Source: an uncultured Sphingomonadaceae bacterium (GTDB taxonomy: Bacteria > Pseudomonadota > Alphaproteobacteria > Sphingomonadales > Sphingomonadaceae). From it: a stretch of 32,114 bases of DNA. Positions 14,424 to 23,545 of the stretch are shown in pieces. The notes under the pieces are model-generated. The model did not search any database. It was not told where the DNA came from and was given only the letters and a program-made list of their open reading frames with translations. Numbering within the stretch: position 1 is the stretch's first letter; each line of letters starts with the position of its first letter. The translations under genes and the position numbers were made by a program. The stretch is from assembly GCA_903871605.1 (NCBI GenBank), contig CAIQHF010000039.1:1-32114 (forward strand). The letters are read 5' to 3'.

Positions 14424-16142
14424 TCAGACCCTGTCGGGCGGACGACGGTCGCGACCATGGAGGTCCTCGGCGTCGATGATCGGCAGCGTCTCGAACTGAT
14501 GGTAGGGCGGCGGCGACGACAGCGTCCATTCGAGCGTGGTCGCCCCCTCGCCCCACGGATTGGCCGGCGCCTTCTTGCCCGCGATCAGCGACCAGATGAT
14601 GTTGACGAAGAAGATCGCCATGCCGATCGTCATGACCTCATAGCCGTGGCTGGCGACCGCGTTCCACTTGGCGAAGGCGTTGGGATAGTCGGGATAGCGC
14701 CGCGGCATGCCCTGCGCACCCAGGAAGTGCATCGGGAAGAACAGCAGGTTCACACCCGCGAAGAACACCCAGAAATGCGCCTGCCCGAGGAACTCGTTGT
14801 ACATCTTCCCCGACATTTTGGGGAACCAGTAATAGAAGCCCGCGAACAGCGAGAAGACCGCGCCGAGCGACAGCACATAATGGAAGTGCGCGACGACGTA
14901 ATAGGTATCCTGGAAATAGTTGTCGATGCCGCCATTGGCGAGCACCACGCCGGTGACGCCGCCGACGGTGAACATGAAGATGAACCCCATCGCCCACACC
15001 ATCGGCGTCTTGAAGCTGATCGATCCGCCCCACATCGTCGCGATCCACGAGAAGATCTTGATGCCCGTCGGCACCGCGATCACCATCGTCGCCGCGGTGA
15101 AGTACATCTTGGTGTTCACGTCGAGGCCGGTCGTATACATGTGGTGCGCCCACACGACGAACCCGACGACGCCGATCGCGACCATCGCATAGGCCATGCC
15201 GAGATAGCCGAAGATCGGCTTCTTCGAGAAGGTCGAGATGATGTGGCTGACCATGCCGAAGCCCGGCAGGATCATGATGTAGACCTCGGGGTGGCCGAAG
15301 AACCAGAAGAGATGCTGGTAGAGGATCGGATCGCCGCCGCCCGACGCGTCGAAGAAGGTCGTGCCGAAATTGCGGTCGGTGAGCAGCATGGTGATCGCCG
15401 CGGCGAGCACCGGCAGCGCGAGCAGCAGCAGGAAGGCGGTGACCAGCACCGACCAGGCGAACAGCGGCATCTTGTGCAGCGTCATGCCCGGCGCGCGCAT
15501 GTTGAAGATGGTGGTGATGAAGTTGACCGCGCCGAGGATCGACGAGGCGCCCGCGAGGTGGAGCGCGAGGATCGCCATGTCGACCGACGGCCCCGCCGAC
15601 CCGCTGGTCGAGAGCGGCGCGTAGAGCGTCCAGCCGGTGCCCGCGCCATTGCCGGTGCCGCCCGAGACGAACAGCGATCCGAGCAACAGCGTGAAGGCGG
15701 GCACGATCAGCCAGAAGGACACGTTGTTCATCCGCGGGAACGCCATGTCGGGCGCGCCGATCATGATCGGCACGAACCAGTTGCCGAAGCCGCCGATCAT
15801 CGCGGGCATCACCATGAAGAACACCATGATGAGGCCGTGCGCCGTCACCATCACGTTCCAGAAATGGAGCGCTGCGTCGTTGCCCGCGGGGGCGCCGAAG
15901 AAATGCGCCCACATCGGCAGATACTGGATGCCCGGATGCGCGAGCTCGGCGCGCATCAGCCCCGAAATGCCGCCGCCGATGATCCCCGCGGTGATCGCGA
16001 AGATCAGGTAGAGCGTGCCGATGTCCTTGTGGTTGGTCGACAGGAACCAGCGCGCGAAGAAGCCCGGCTTGTGATCGGCGCCATGATGCTCATGATGCTC
16101 TTCCTTCTGGAAGAAATGGGCGTTGGCCGTGGTATCGGTCAT
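14424..16142 (-). CDS. ctaD: Cytochrome c oxidase subunit I
   Basis: Catalytic subunit of the aa3 oxidase, carrying heme a and the heme a3-CuB centre. The 572-residue protein has about twelve membrane helices. Seen: heme a ligands His102 ([10 protein letters not shown]) and His421 ([10 protein letters not shown]), heme a3 ligand His419, CuB ligands His284 (WFFGHPEVY) and His333/His334 (WAHHMYTTG). The cross-linked Tyr288 and the Glu286 that mark an A1-type proton-pumping oxidase are also present, with Lys362 of the K channel (PTGIKIFSW) and Asn121 (GGFGNWFVP). The cytoplasmic N-terminus has a histidine cluster (HHEHHGADH, 16-24). The ATG at 16142 is 10 bases after the coxB stop. Confidence 0.98.
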   Translation of the reverse strand: MTDTTANAHFFQKEEHHEHHGADHKPGFFARWFLSTNHKDIGTLYLIFAITAGIIGGGISGLMRAELAHPGIQYLPMWAHFFGAPAGNDAALHFWNVMVTAHGLIMVFFMVMPAMIGGFGNWFVPIMIGAPDMAFPRMNNVSFWLIVPAFTLLLGSLFVSGGTGNGAGTGWTLYAPLSTSGSAGPSVDMAILALHLAGASSILGAVNFITTIFNMRAPGMTLHKMPLFAWSVLVTAFLLLLALPVLAAAITMLLTDRNFGTTFFDASGGGDPILYQHLFWFFGHPEVYIMILPGFGMVSHIISTFSKKPIFGYLGMAYAMVAIGVVGFVVWAHHMYTTGLDVNTKMYFTAATMVIAVPTGIKIFSWIATMWGGSISFKTPMVWAMGFIFMFTVGGVTGVVLANGGIDNYFQDTYYVVAHFHYVLSLGAVFSLFAGFYYWFPKMSGKMYNEFLGQAHFWVFFAGVNLLFFPMHFLGAQGMPRRYPDYPNAFAKWNAVASHGYEVMTIGMAIFFVNIIWSLIAGKKAPANPWGEGATTLEWTLSSPPPYHQFETLPIIDAEDLHGRDRRPPDRV

Positions 16143-16152
16143 GTCTGTCGCC

Positions 16153-17298
16153 TCAGTTCGTCGTCGCGGGCTGCGCGGCCGGCTTGGCCGCGGCGGTCGC
16201 ATTCTCGGTCGGGGTGGAGGCGGCGCCCGCCATCGGGGTCGGCGCCGTCGTCGTGGCGGTCGGGTTGCTGATCGGCGAGTTGGCGGTCGCGTCGCTCGAC
16301 GCGGGCTTGCCATGGCCGATCGTGCCGCCATTGGCCGCGACCCACTGCGCGAACTGGTCCTTGGTCACCACCTCGACCGCGATCGGCATATAGCCGTGGC
16401 GCGCGCCGCACAGCTCGGAGCACTGACCGTAATAGAGGCCGGGGCGATCGACCTTGAACCAGGTCTCGTTGAGCCGGCCGGGCACCGCGTCCATCTTGAG
16501 CCAGAAGGCGGGGACCGCGAACGAGTGGATCACGTCGTCCGACGTGGTGATGATCTTGACCACCGCGCCGGCGGGGACGACCATGCGATTGTCGACGCCG
16601 AGCTGACGGGGCTCGCCCTTGGCCTTGTCCTGATCCTCGGTGAGGATATTGGAGACGACCTCGAAATCGCCATTGTCGGGATATTGGTACGACCAATACC
16701 ATTGATGGCCGATCACCTTGACCGTGATGTCGGGCTTGGGAATCGAATATTGCGCGGCAAGCAGCTTGATCGACGGCACCGCGATCGCGAGCAGGATCAG
16801 CACCGGCGCGACCGTCCAGACGATCTCGATCAGCGTGTTGTGCGAGGTGCGCGACGGCACCGGATTGGCGCGGCGGTTGTAGCGCACCGTCACCCAGGCG
16901 AGCAGCGCCAGCACGAACAGGCAGATGATGACGATGATCGGCATCAGCACGTCGTTGTGGAACCATTCCGCCTGGTGACCGAGGTCGGTGACCTGCGCCT
17001 GCAGCGCGATCTTGTCGGTCGGCTGCCCGATGCCGGCGGTGGGGCCGTAAAATTCGGGGATCGTCGCCTTGGCGGCGGCGGCCGCCGGCTGTGTCGCCGG
17101 CGCCGCGCCGGCGGCGGGTGCTGCCGCATCGGGCGCGGCCACGGTCGCGGGTGACTGGCCTGAACCGGGTGCCGTCGCGGTTGCGGCGGGAGACGCGGTC
17201 ACGATCGACGGGGCCGCGGCGGTCTGCGCGGACGCCGTCCCCGCCAGCGTCAGCGCCGCGAGACCCGCGGCGATCAGCACAGTCTTCACACTCTTCAT
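16153..17298 (-). CDS. ctaC: Cytochrome c oxidase subunit II
   Basis: Carries the CuA centre that takes electrons from cytochrome c (gene also called coxB). The 381 residues comprise a signal peptide (1-24, ending TASA-Q), a low-complexity Ala/Pro/Thr segment (26-78), two membrane helices (about 119-138 and 158-180) and a periplasmic cupredoxin domain. Seen: the aromatic patch [11 protein letters not shown] (197-207) and the CuA ligands His258, Cys293, Glu295, Cys297, His301 and Met304 (DVIHSF and [16 protein letters not shown]). After the domain comes a second 50-residue Ala/Thr/Pro tail. AGAGGGGTGGT precedes the ATG at 17298. It is the first gene of the oxidase series, with a promoter at 17362-17389. 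Confidence 0.97.
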   Translation of the reverse strand: MKSVKTVLIAAGLAALTLAGTASAQTAAAPSIVTASPAATATAPGSGQSPATVAAPDAAAPAAGAAPATQPAAAAAKATIPEFYGPTAGIGQPTDKIALQAQVTDLGHQAEWFHNDVLMPIIVIICLFVLALLAWVTVRYNRRANPVPSRTSHNTLIEIVWTVAPVLILLAIAVPSIKLLAAQYSIPKPDITVKVIGHQWYWSYQYPDNGDFEVVSNILTEDQDKAKGEPRQLGVDNRMVVPAGAVVKIITTSDDVIHSFAVPAFWLKMDAVPGRLNETWFKVDRPGLYYGQCSELCGARHGYMPIAVEVVTKDQFAQWVAANGGTIGHGKPASSDATANSPISNPTATTTAPTPMAGAASTPTENATAAAKPAAQPATTN

Positions 17299-17361
17299 AC
17301 CACCCCTCTTGCCGCGTTTCCGTGCGGCCAGCGTCCCACCCGGCGATGGACGTTTGACGGC

Positions 17362-17389
17362 CTTATAGCAGGCGCCCGCCAACCCTCAA
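17362..17389 (-). promoter_or_regulatory. Candidate promoter of the cytochrome oxidase operon
   Basis: Minus strand: TTGAGG (17384-17389), 16-base spacer, TATAAG (17362-17367). The -10 matches five of six consensus positions, the best in this window. Transcription would start about 57 bases before the ctaC ATG. The divergent pyrE promoter lies 74 bases away. Confidence 0.55.
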
Positions 17390-17462
17390 GCGCCAGACGT
17401 GCCGAAATATACGCCGCCCGCCGTCGCCGTCCGACGATCGGACGGGCGATGGCAGACGCCCA

Positions 17463-17491
17463 TTGAAGCGCCGCACACGCGGCCCTATCAG
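17463..17491 (+). promoter_or_regulatory. Candidate promoter for the pyrE gene series
   Basis: Plus strand: TTGAAG (17463-17468), 17-base spacer, TATCAG (17486-17491). It would start transcription near 17498, about 29 bases before the pyrE ATG. Confidence 0.5.
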
Positions 17492-17526
17492 GCGGCGATC
17501 CGGATGCTGAGGCGACAGAGGCGAAC

Positions 17527-18114
17527 ATGACCGACGACGAGGTGCTGGCGGAGTTCCGCGCGGCCAAGGCATTGCTGGACGGTCATTTCATCCTTTCCTC
17601 GGGACTGCGCAGCCCGACCTATCTGCAGTGCGCGCGCGTGCTGATGGACCCGCGCCGTGCGCAGCGGCTGTGCGTCGAGCTCGCCTCGCGGCTGACGCCG
17701 CCCGTGCATGCCGGCGTCACCGCGGTCGTCTCGCCCGCGATGGGCGGCGTGATCGCGGGATATGAGATGGCGCGCGCGCTGGGCGTCGAGGCGATGTTCG
17801 TCGAGCGGCCGAGCGGCACGTTCGAGCTGCGCCGCGGCTTCGCGCTGACGCCGGGGCAGAAGGTGCTGATGATGGAGGACGTCGTCACCACCGGGCTGTC
17901 GTCGCGCGAGGCGATCAAGGCGATCGAGGCGGCGGGCGGGCGCGTCATCGCCGCCGCCTGCCTGGTCGATCGCTCGGGCGGCAAGGCCGACGTCGGCGTG
18001 CCGCTGACCGCGCTGGTGACGCTCAACATCCCCAGCTATCAGCCCGAGGACGTGCCCCCCGGTCTCGCCGCGATCCCCGCGATCAAGCCGGGCAGCCGGG
18101 CCGCGGTGGCGTGA
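17527..18114 (+). CDS. pyrE: Orotate phosphoribosyltransferase
   Basis: Converts orotate and PRPP to orotidine 5'-phosphate in pyrimidine synthesis. The 195-residue protein shows [21 protein letters not shown] (19-39, the orotate-side loop), [19 protein letters not shown] (67-85), the [15 protein letters not shown] stretch and the PRPP-binding motif [14 protein letters not shown] (113-126). The length and [17 protein letters not shown] region fit the bacterial enzyme that forms a dimer. It opens a plus-strand series: its TGA overlaps the GTG of the serine hydrolase (GTGA). A fitting promoter lies just upstream. Confidence 0.96.
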   Translation: MTDDEVLAEFRAAKALLDGHFILSSGLRSPTYLQCARVLMDPRRAQRLCVELASRLTPPVHAGVTAVVSPAMGGVIAGYEMARALGVEAMFVERPSGTFELRRGFALTPGQKVLMMEDVVTTGLSSREAIKAIEAAGGRVIAAACLVDRSGGKADVGVPLTALVTLNIPSYQPEDVPPGLAAIPAIKPGSRAAVA

Positions 18115-19193
18115 GGCTGCGCGCGGCCGCAGCCGCGCTGCTCGCCGTGGCCGCCGCGCCCGCCCCGCACCCGCTCGACCGGATCATCGCGGGCGCGCAT
18201 TTCGAGGGCGTCGCGATCGCGGGCAGCGGCGCGCAACCCGATTATGTCCGCGCCACCGGCTTCGCCGCGAAGGGCGTGCGCAACAGCCCCGGCGCGACGT
18301 GGCGCTGGGCGTCGGTGACCAAGCAGCTCACCGCGACCATCGTGATGCAGGAGGTCGAGGGCGGCCGGCTCGAGCTCGACCGGCCTGTGTCCGCCTATTG
18401 GCCCGACTGGCCGCAGGTCTTCTCCGACGAGATATCGATCCGCAACCTGCTCCAGCACACCAGCGGCCTTGCCGATCCCAATGAGGACGGGCCCGATCTG
18501 CCCGACGGCATGCCCGCCTTCTACCGGCCGCCCGCGGCGCAGGCCGCCACGCTGGGCACGATGCAATATGAAGCGACGCATTATTGTGCCGAGCATCCGC
18601 GCGGCCGGCCCGGCGGCGGCTTCCACTACGACAATTGCGACTTCATCGTGCTGGGCGCGCTGCTCGAACGCACCACGGGCAAGCCCTTCGCGCAACTGTT
18701 GCAGGAGCGGATCGCGGCGCCGCTGGGTATCCGGCTCGGGCTGTTCGCGCCCGGCGTCCCGCCTGCGGCGCACGTCCGTGGGATCGAGAAGGGCGCGACC
18801 GGCGAGAATATCGGCGATCTCGGGACCTATGGCGCGGCGGGATCGGTCTATGGGACACCGCTCGCGCTCTACGCCTTCGACCGCGGGCTGATCGACAACC
18901 GGCTGCTCGGCCCCGCCGCGACCGCGACGATGTGGGCGGGTGACGCCAAGCTCGGGGCCGCAGCGCTCGGCCAGTGGCAATATAGCGTGCCGCTCGAAGG
19001 CTGCGCCGCGCCCGTCTCGGTGGTCGAACGGCGCGGCGAGATCGGCGGGGTCGAGATCCGCAACTTCATCCTGCCCGCGACCGGCCATGCGCTCGTGCTG
19101 TTTACCCGGCATGGCGGTTTCGCCTTCGGCGAGGTTTGGCAACGCAAGGGCTTCGCCTATAGCGCGCTTTCGGCTGTGGGATGCGGTTCATGA
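18111..19193 (+). CDS. Secreted serine hydrolase of the beta-lactamase/PBP4-like fold
   Basis: A 360-residue exported protein of the class C beta-lactamase-related family. Seen: a short signal peptide (about 1-18, ending APAPH), the nucleophile motif SVTK (68-71, SxxK), the second motif YDN (173-175, YxN) in [25 protein letters not shown] (the usual HTSGL block), and a late TRHGG near 334-338 in place of the KTG box. Many such proteins are esterases or peptidases rather than antibiotic-degrading enzymes, and resistance cannot be inferred. It starts with GTG overlapping the pyrE stop and ends overlapping the pdxJ start (ATGA), so it is embedded in a biosynthetic operon with no clear functional link. 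Confidence 0.87.
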   Translation: MRLRAAAAALLAVAAAPAPHPLDRIIAGAHFEGVAIAGSGAQPDYVRATGFAAKGVRNSPGATWRWASVTKQLTATIVMQEVEGGRLELDRPVSAYWPDWPQVFSDEISIRNLLQHTSGLADPNEDGPDLPDGMPAFYRPPAAQAATLGTMQYEATHYCAEHPRGRPGGGFHYDNCDFIVLGALLERTTGKPFAQLLQERIAAPLGIRLGLFAPGVPPAAHVRGIEKGATGENIGDLGTYGAAGSVYGTPLALYAFDRGLIDNRLLGPAATATMWAGDAKLGAAALGQWQYSVPLEGCAAPVSVVERRGEIGGVEIRNFILPATGHALVLFTRHGGFAFGEVWQRKGFAYSALSAVGCGS

Positions 19194-19912
19194 GTCTGCG
19201 ACTGGGCGTCAACATCGATCATGTCGCGACGATCCGCAACGCGCGCGGCGGGCTGCACCCCGATCCGCTGCGCGCCGCGCGGATCGCGCAAGCCGCAGGC
19301 GCGGACGGGATCACCGCGCATCTGCGCGAGGATCGCCGCCATATCATCGACGAAGACATCGCGCATCTGATCGGCGGAATCGCGCTGCCGCTCAACTTCG
19401 AGATGGCGGCGACCGAGGAGATGGTCGCGATCGCGCTCCGCCATCGTCCGCATGCCGCCTGCATCGTCCCCGAGCGGCGCGAGGAGGTGACCACCGAAGG
19501 CGGGCTCGACGCGGCCGGGCAGCATAATCATCTGAAGCCGCTGATCACGCGGCTGGGCGATGCCGGCATCCGCGTGAGCCTGTTCATCGAGCCCGATCCG
19601 CGCCAGATCGAGGCTGCGGTAAGCCTCGGCGCGCCGGTCGTCGAATTCCACACGGGCGCCTATGCGCATGCCGAGGGCGAGGCGCAGGTCGCGCAGTTGC
19701 AGCGGCTGTCCGACGCGGTCGCGCTCGCCGCCAAGAACGGGATCGAGCCGCATGCCGGGCACGGCCTGACCTTCGACAATGTCACGCCGGTCGCCGCGCT
19801 GCCGCAGATCGCCGAGCTCAATATCGGCCATTTCCTGATCGGCGAGGCGATCTTCATCGGGCTCGACGCGAGCGTCCGCCGGATGCGCGAACTGATGGAC
19901 GCGGCGCGATGA
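19190..19912 (+). CDS. pdxJ: Pyridoxine 5'-phosphate synthase
   Basis: Condenses 1-deoxyxylulose 5-phosphate with 3-amino-2-oxopropyl phosphate to form pyridoxine phosphate (vitamin B6). The 240-residue TIM-barrel protein begins [19 protein letters not shown], the family signature, and carries active-site residues His45, Arg47 and Arg50 ([11 protein letters not shown]), Glu71 (PLNFEMA) and the late [15 protein letters not shown] motif. The ATG at 19190 is preferred because it overlaps the upstream stop (ATGA) and gives the usual N-terminus. An ATG three codons earlier is possible. Its pairing with acpS is a common gene order in alpha- and gammaproteobacteria; here a palindromic repeat separates the two. 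Confidence 0.96.
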   Translation: MSLRLGVNIDHVATIRNARGGLHPDPLRAARIAQAAGADGITAHLREDRRHIIDEDIAHLIGGIALPLNFEMAATEEMVAIALRHRPHAACIVPERREEVTTEGGLDAAGQHNHLKPLITRLGDAGIRVSLFIEPDPRQIEAAVSLGAPVVEFHTGAYAHAEGEAQVAQLQRLSDAVALAAKNGIEPHAGHGLTFDNVTPVAALPQIAELNIGHFLIGEAIFIGLDASVRRMRELMDAAR

Positions 19913-19926
19913 GGAGATTGCCAGAT

Positions 19927-20065
19927 CCGCCCCGCGCGAAGCGGGGGGAGGGGGACCGCTCGCGCAGCGAGTGGTGGAGGGGGATCGACGCGAACGATGC
20001 GCGTGCAGCCGCTTCGCCTCCCCCACCGGCTTCGCCGGCGGTCCCCCTCCCCGTCCCGGGGGGGA
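19927..20065. repeat. Intergenic palindromic repeat C1
   Basis: Left part CGCCCCGCGCGAAGCGGGG (19928-19946, itself a hairpin), then AGGGGGACCGCTCGCGCAGC and GAGTGGTGGAGGGG. The right part begins CCTCCCCCACCGGCTTCGCC (20018-20037) and continues GGCGGTCCCCCTCCCC to a terminal CCCGGGGGGGATGG. Long complementary stretches (GAGGGGGACCGC with GCGGTCCCCCTC; GGTGGAGG with CCTCCCCCACC) would fold the unit into a branched hairpin. It fills the gap between pdxJ and acpS, and its last bases act as the acpS ribosome site. Confidence 0.85.
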
Positions 20066-20072
20066 TGGCATT

Positions 20073-20501
20073 GTGATCGTCGGCATCGGCTCGGACCTGT
20101 GCAACATCGAGCGCATCGCCAATTCGCTCGATCGGTTCGGCGATCGCTTCGTCCAGCGCGTCTTCACCCCCGTCGAGCAGGCGAAATCGGAACGCCGCAC
20201 GCTCGCCCGCGCCGCCACCTATGCCAAGCGCTTCGCCGCCAAGGAGGCGTTTTCCAAGGCGGTCGGCACCGGCTTCAAGCGCGGCGTGTTCATGCGCGAC
20301 ATCGGCGTGGTCAACCTGCCCTCGGGCGCGCCGACGCTGGCGCTGACCGGCGGCGCCAAGGCGAGGCTTGACGCGTTGATCCCGCCGGGCCACGCCGCCC
20401 ACGTACATTTGACGATGACCGACGACCAACCCTGGGCGCAGGCCTTCGTCATCATCGAGGCGCTGCCGACCGGCGGCCCGCAAGAGGAAGTCCCACGGTG
20501 A
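20073..20501 (+). CDS. acpS: Holo-[acyl-carrier-protein] synthase
   Basis: Transfers 4'-phosphopantetheine from CoA to acyl carrier protein. The 142-residue protein shows the two magnesium/CoA-binding blocks of the family: [31 protein letters not shown] with Asp8, and [20 protein letters not shown] with Glu58. The start is taken as the GTG at 20073, since it gives the standard N-terminus; an ATT precedes it. The only purine-rich ribosome site, GGGGGGGAT, belongs to the end of repeat C1. Its TGA overlaps the GTG of lepB (GTGA). Confidence 0.93.
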   Translation: MIVGIGSDLCNIERIANSLDRFGDRFVQRVFTPVEQAKSERRTLARAATYAKRFAAKEAFSKAVGTGFKRGVFMRDIGVVNLPSGAPTLALTGGAKARLDALIPPGHAAHVHLTMTDDQPWAQAFVIIEALPTGGPQEEVPR

Positions 20502-21379
20502 GCGAGATCGATGCCGAGGTGCCCGTCGCAAGCACCACGCCCAGCCCCAAGCAAAAGGGCACCGACTGGTGGGCCGAGATCCGCGGCCTGGTCTGGCTGG
20601 TGCTCGGCGTGCTCGCCTTCTGGTGCTTCATCGCCAAGCCCTTCTACATCCCCAGCGAATCGATGATGCCGACGCTGATCAAGGGCGACCGGCTGGTGGT
20701 CACCAAATATCCCTATGGCTGGAGCTATGTGTCGCCCAGCTTCCACGTGCTGCCGTTCATCAAGGGGCGGGTGTTCGGCCACATGCCCGAGCGCGGCGAT
20801 GTCGTGATCCTCACGCCGCCGGGCGAGAGCAGCGACTATATCAAGCGCGTGATCGGCCTCCCCGGCGACACGATCGAAGTGCGCGAAGGCGTCGTCTGGC
20901 TCAACGGCAAGCCGATTCCGCGCGTCGCGCGTCCGCCCGCGATGATCCCCGTCGACGCCAACGTGCCGTGCGATCGCGGGCTCGAGGCGGCGCACCGCAT
21001 CACCGGCGCCGACGGCAAGCTCTACTGCGCGCTCCCGATATTCCGCGAGACGCTGCCCTCGGGGCGCACCTACGACACGGTCGACATGGGCTATATTCCC
21101 GGTAGCGGCGACGATTACGGCCCCGTCACGGTCGGCCCCGGCCAGGTCTTCGTGATGGGCGACAATCGCGACGAATCCGCCGACAGCCGCTATCCGGCGG
21201 AAGAAGGCGGTCTGGGCGGCCCGGTGCCGTGGGAGAATCTCGGCGGCCGCGCCGAGTTCATCACCTTCTCCTATGACGGCACCACCGAGATCTGGAACCC
21301 GATCAGCTGGTTCACCGCGCTGCGCGGCGGCCGCGCGGGGATCAATCTGCATCCGGCGCACGTTACGCCCCCGCACTGA
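20498..21379 (+). CDS. lepB: Signal peptidase I
   Basis: Membrane protease that removes signal peptides from exported proteins. The 293-residue protein has a single N-terminal membrane helix ([23 protein letters not shown], 30-52). Catalytic Ser55 lies in SESMMPTL and the general base Lys116 in [12 protein letters not shown]. The later [13 protein letters not shown] block (box E) is complete. A larger insertion between the boxes (residues about 138-200, with [11 protein letters not shown] and KLYCALP, two Cys) is common in alphaproteobacterial LepB. A GTG start overlaps the acpS stop (GTGA). Ending 21 bases before the AI-2E permease gene, it is probably in the same transcript. Confidence 0.95.
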   Translation: MSEIDAEVPVASTTPSPKQKGTDWWAEIRGLVWLVLGVLAFWCFIAKPFYIPSESMMPTLIKGDRLVVTKYPYGWSYVSPSFHVLPFIKGRVFGHMPERGDVVILTPPGESSDYIKRVIGLPGDTIEVREGVVWLNGKPIPRVARPPAMIPVDANVPCDRGLEAAHRITGADGKLYCALPIFRETLPSGRTYDTVDMGYIPGSGDDYGPVTVGPGQVFVMGDNRDESADSRYPAEEGGLGGPVPWENLGGRAEFITFSYDGTTEIWNPISWFTALRGGRAGINLHPAHVTPPH

Positions 21380-21400
21380 CACGTTTCCGAGGACATCTGC

Positions 21401-22468
21401 ATGACCGACGCCCCGACCCAAGCAGATGTCGAGGCGCCGAGCCCCGTCGAGCTGCGCGACCCGCGCATGCGGCTCGAGGTGACGCGGGCGATCATCTGGG
21501 TATCGGTGGTGCTGTCCGTCGTGCTGCTCTACGTGCTCGCCCAGCCGCTGCTGCTGATCATCGGCGGCATGGTGCTCGCCTCGATGCTCGACGGCGGCGC
21601 GCGGCTGCTCGGGCGCGTGCTGCCGATCGGACGTGGCGCGCGGATCGCGATCGTCGCGATCCTGGTGCTCGTCTTCCTGCTCGGGGTGCTGTCCTATGCG
21701 GGGCTGACGCTGATCTCGGAGTTCACCGCGCTCAAGACGCTCGTCACCCAGCAGATCGAGCGCGGCCAGGCCTATGCCAATTCGCTCGGCATCCTGCCCA
21801 AAGGCGGTTTGCAGGTGAGCGCGATCGGCAAGCAGTTGATGGGATCGATCGGCAGCATCACCAGCGTGCTGGGCAGCGCGCTCGGCGCGATCTCGAGCCT
21901 CGCGATGATTATCGTGCTCGGGCTGTTCTTCGCCGCCGAGCCGCGCATCTATGAACGCGGCGTCGGCTGGCTGGTCCCGCAGGACAAGCGCGCCGACTTC
22001 TTCCAGACGAGCACCGACATGGCACAGACGCTGCGGCGGCTGATGGCGGGGCGGCTGCTCGGCATGACCGTCGAGGGCGTGTTCGTCTCGCTCGCCTTGT
22101 GGGCGGTGGGCGTACCCTTTGCGCTGTTGCTCGGGCTGATCACCGGCATCCTCGCCTTCCTGCCCAATATCGGCGCGATCGTGTCGGGCATATTGATCGT
22201 GCTGGTCGGCTTCTCGCAGGGCACGCACATCGGCCTGTTCGCCGCGGGCGTCTATGTCGCGGTGCAACTGCTCGACGGCTATCTGATCGTGCCGATGGTG
22301 GCACGCCGCTCGGTCGACCTGCCGCCGGCGCTGGTGCTGGGGATGCAGCTGCTGTTGGGGGCGCTGTTCGGGCTGCTGGGCCTGATGTTCGCCGACCCGA
22401 TCGTGGCGATGGCCAAGGTCGCGCTCGAGCGCCGCAGCGGGATCGATCCGCAGGCCGAGCGGAAGTAG
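21401..22468 (+). CDS. AI-2E/PerM-family transporter
   Basis: A 355-residue inner-membrane protein of the AI-2 exporter-like family (PF01594 type). Seen: about seven to eight membrane segments, the paired N-terminal helices (AIIWVSVVLSVVLLYVLAQPLLLIIGGMVLASML), a soluble loop (about 105-150), and the conserved C-terminal block GVPFALLLGLITGILAFLPNIGAIVSGILIVLVGFSQG, where LGLITGILAFLPNIG is the family fingerprint. It ends with QLLDGYLIVPMVARRSVDLPPALVLGMQLLLGALFGLLGLMFADPIVAM. The family is named from TqsA, but substrates vary widely (sodium/proton exchange, others), so the name does not imply quorum sensing. GAGGACATCTGC precedes the ATG. Confidence 0.9.
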   Translation: MTDAPTQADVEAPSPVELRDPRMRLEVTRAIIWVSVVLSVVLLYVLAQPLLLIIGGMVLASMLDGGARLLGRVLPIGRGARIAIVAILVLVFLLGVLSYAGLTLISEFTALKTLVTQQIERGQAYANSLGILPKGGLQVSAIGKQLMGSIGSITSVLGSALGAISSLAMIIVLGLFFAAEPRIYERGVGWLVPQDKRADFFQTSTDMAQTLRRLMAGRLLGMTVEGVFVSLALWAVGVPFALLLGLITGILAFLPNIGAIVSGILIVLVGFSQGTHIGLFAAGVYVAVQLLDGYLIVPMVARRSVDLPPALVLGMQLLLGALFGLLGLMFADPIVAMAKVALERRSGIDPQAERK

Positions 22469-22473
22469 TACCT

Positions 22474-22636
22474 CATCCTCCCCATTTCTTGATGGGGAGG
22501 GGGACCGCTCGCGTAGCGAGTGGTGGAGTGCTGTTCCGACAGTCAGGACGGGCGGCGTCCGTAAGAGACGCGCTCTACCCCTCCACCACCGGCTCCGCCG
22601 GCGGTCCCCCTCCCCGAGCAAACTCGGGGAGGATGG
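22474..22636. repeat. Intergenic palindromic repeat C2
   Basis: Same family as C1. Left part TCCTCCCCATTTCTTGATGG (22477-22496) with its own hairpin CTCCCCAT/ATGGGGAG, followed by GGGGGACCGCTCGCGTAGCG and AGTGGTGGAG. Right part CTCCACCACCGGCTCCGCCG (22581-22600), then GCGGTCCCCCTCCCC and a second hairpin CCCCGAGCAAACTCGGGG. The outer arms pair over long stretches. It sits between the convergent AI-2E permease and FKBP genes, where it could stop transcription in both directions. Confidence 0.88.
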
Positions 22637-22641
22637 AAGGA

Positions 22642-23226
22642 TCAGTTCGCCGCGCCGCCGGCGCCGCCCGGCGCGCCCATGCCCGCCGCGCCATAGCCCG
22701 GCTGCTGCGGCGCGATCTCGCGCAGCGTCACGTCGAACTGGAGCACGCTGTTGGGCGGGATCACGCCGTCGCCCGCCCCCTGCTCGCCATAGGCAAGCTG
22801 CGGCGGGATCCAGAAGCGATAGCGCGCGCCGCGCTGCATCAGCTGCAGCCCTTCGGAGAAGCCGGGGATCGAGCCCGCGACGGGCATCACCGCGGGCTGG
22901 CCGTGCTGCGCGGTCGAATCGAACGTCGTGCCGTCGAGCAGCTTGCCGTCATATTCGATCTGGACGATGTCCTGCGGTCCGGGATGCGCGCCCTGGCCGG
23001 CGCCAAGCACCTGATATTCAAGACCCGACGGCGTCGTCACGACGCCGTGTTTCTTGGCGTTCTTGGCGAGGAAAACTGAGGGCGGCTGGCCCATCGCGAC
23101 CTGCTTGGAGGTCCCCGCCCAGGCGACGCCGACGCCGATCACCACCGCGACGCCGACACCCAGCCACAGCTTGGTGAGCGTCCCCTTGGCAACGGGACGC
23201 AACGGGACGGCGGTGATCTCGGACAT
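22642..23226 (-). CDS. Membrane-anchored FKBP-type peptidyl-prolyl isomerase
   Basis: A 194-residue isomerase that speeds prolyl-bond rotation in folding proteins. An N-terminal membrane anchor (TLTKLWLGVGVAVVIGVGVAWAG, 16-38) places the catalytic domain in the periplasm. The FKBP domain runs from about 62 to 172 with the active-site features IEYDGKLLDGTTFDST (90-105), VAGSIPGFSEGLQLMQRGARYRFWIPPQLAYGEQGAG (116-152) and IPPNSVLQFDVTL. The last 20 residues are Gly/Ala/Pro (GYGAAGMGAPGGAGGAAN). A weak GATACG/TTGTCC arrangement upstream is not convincing as a promoter. It lies 112 bases downstream of rpsU on the same strand and may share its transcript. Confidence 0.92.
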   Translation of the reverse strand: MSEITAVPLRPVAKGTLTKLWLGVGVAVVIGVGVAWAGTSKQVAMGQPPSVFLAKNAKKHGVVTTPSGLEYQVLGAGQGAHPGPQDIVQIEYDGKLLDGTTFDSTAQHGQPAVMPVAGSIPGFSEGLQLMQRGARYRFWIPPQLAYGEQGAGDGVIPPNSVLQFDVTLREIAPQQPGYGAAGMGAPGGAGGAAN

Positions 23227-23338
23227 GGACGGCCTCGTATCGGGTAAGGGGACAAAAGGAAGCTGGGCCGGCTTCTGCCTGCCCCCGCTTTCTACGTCCA
23301 GAGCGGATCGGACCGGCTGGACCGACCCTCAGCCCTTC

Positions 23339-23545
23339 TTACCGAACGCCGTCACGCTCCATGCGCTTGCGCTCGAGCTTGCGCGCGCGACGGATCGCGG
23401 CGGCGCGCTCGCGGGCGCGCTTCTCGGACGGCTTCTCATAATGACGGCGCAGCTTCATCTCGCGATAGACGCCCTCGCGCTGGAGCTTCTTCTTGAGGGC
23501 CCGAAGCGCCTGGTCGACATTGTTGTCGCGAACGATGATCTGCAT
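23339..23545 (-). CDS. rpsU: 30S ribosomal protein S21
   Basis: Small, very basic ribosomal protein contacting the 3' end of 16S rRNA, important for initiation. The 68-residue protein [20 protein letters not shown], followed by [20 protein letters not shown] and an Arg/Lys-rich helix, is the alphaproteobacterial form. Start: the ATG at 23545 begins the conserved N-terminus. The site GGAG lies about 12 bases upstream, rather far. It stands alone between the FKBP and DNA-ligase genes with its own promoter and a leader of about 110 bases containing two hairpins. Confidence 0.97.
   Translation of the reverse strand: MQIIVRDNNVDQALRALKKKLQREGVYREMKLRRHYEKPSEKRARERAAAIRRARKLERKRMERDGVR

Noticed and set aside
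18111-19193. Serine hydrolase as an antibiotic-resistance beta-lactamase
   Set aside because: The SxxK and YxN motifs are shared by many esterases and peptidases; the KTG box is not standard and the context is biosynthetic.
21401-22468. Quorum-sensing (AI-2) exporter
   Set aside because: The family name reflects one member; nothing here links the gene to autoinducer production.
20219-22621. An 800-codon open frame antisense to acpS, lepB and the AI-2E gene
   Set aside because: Low-complexity charged sequence, no ribosome site, and the opposite strand has three well-recognised genes plus a repeat.
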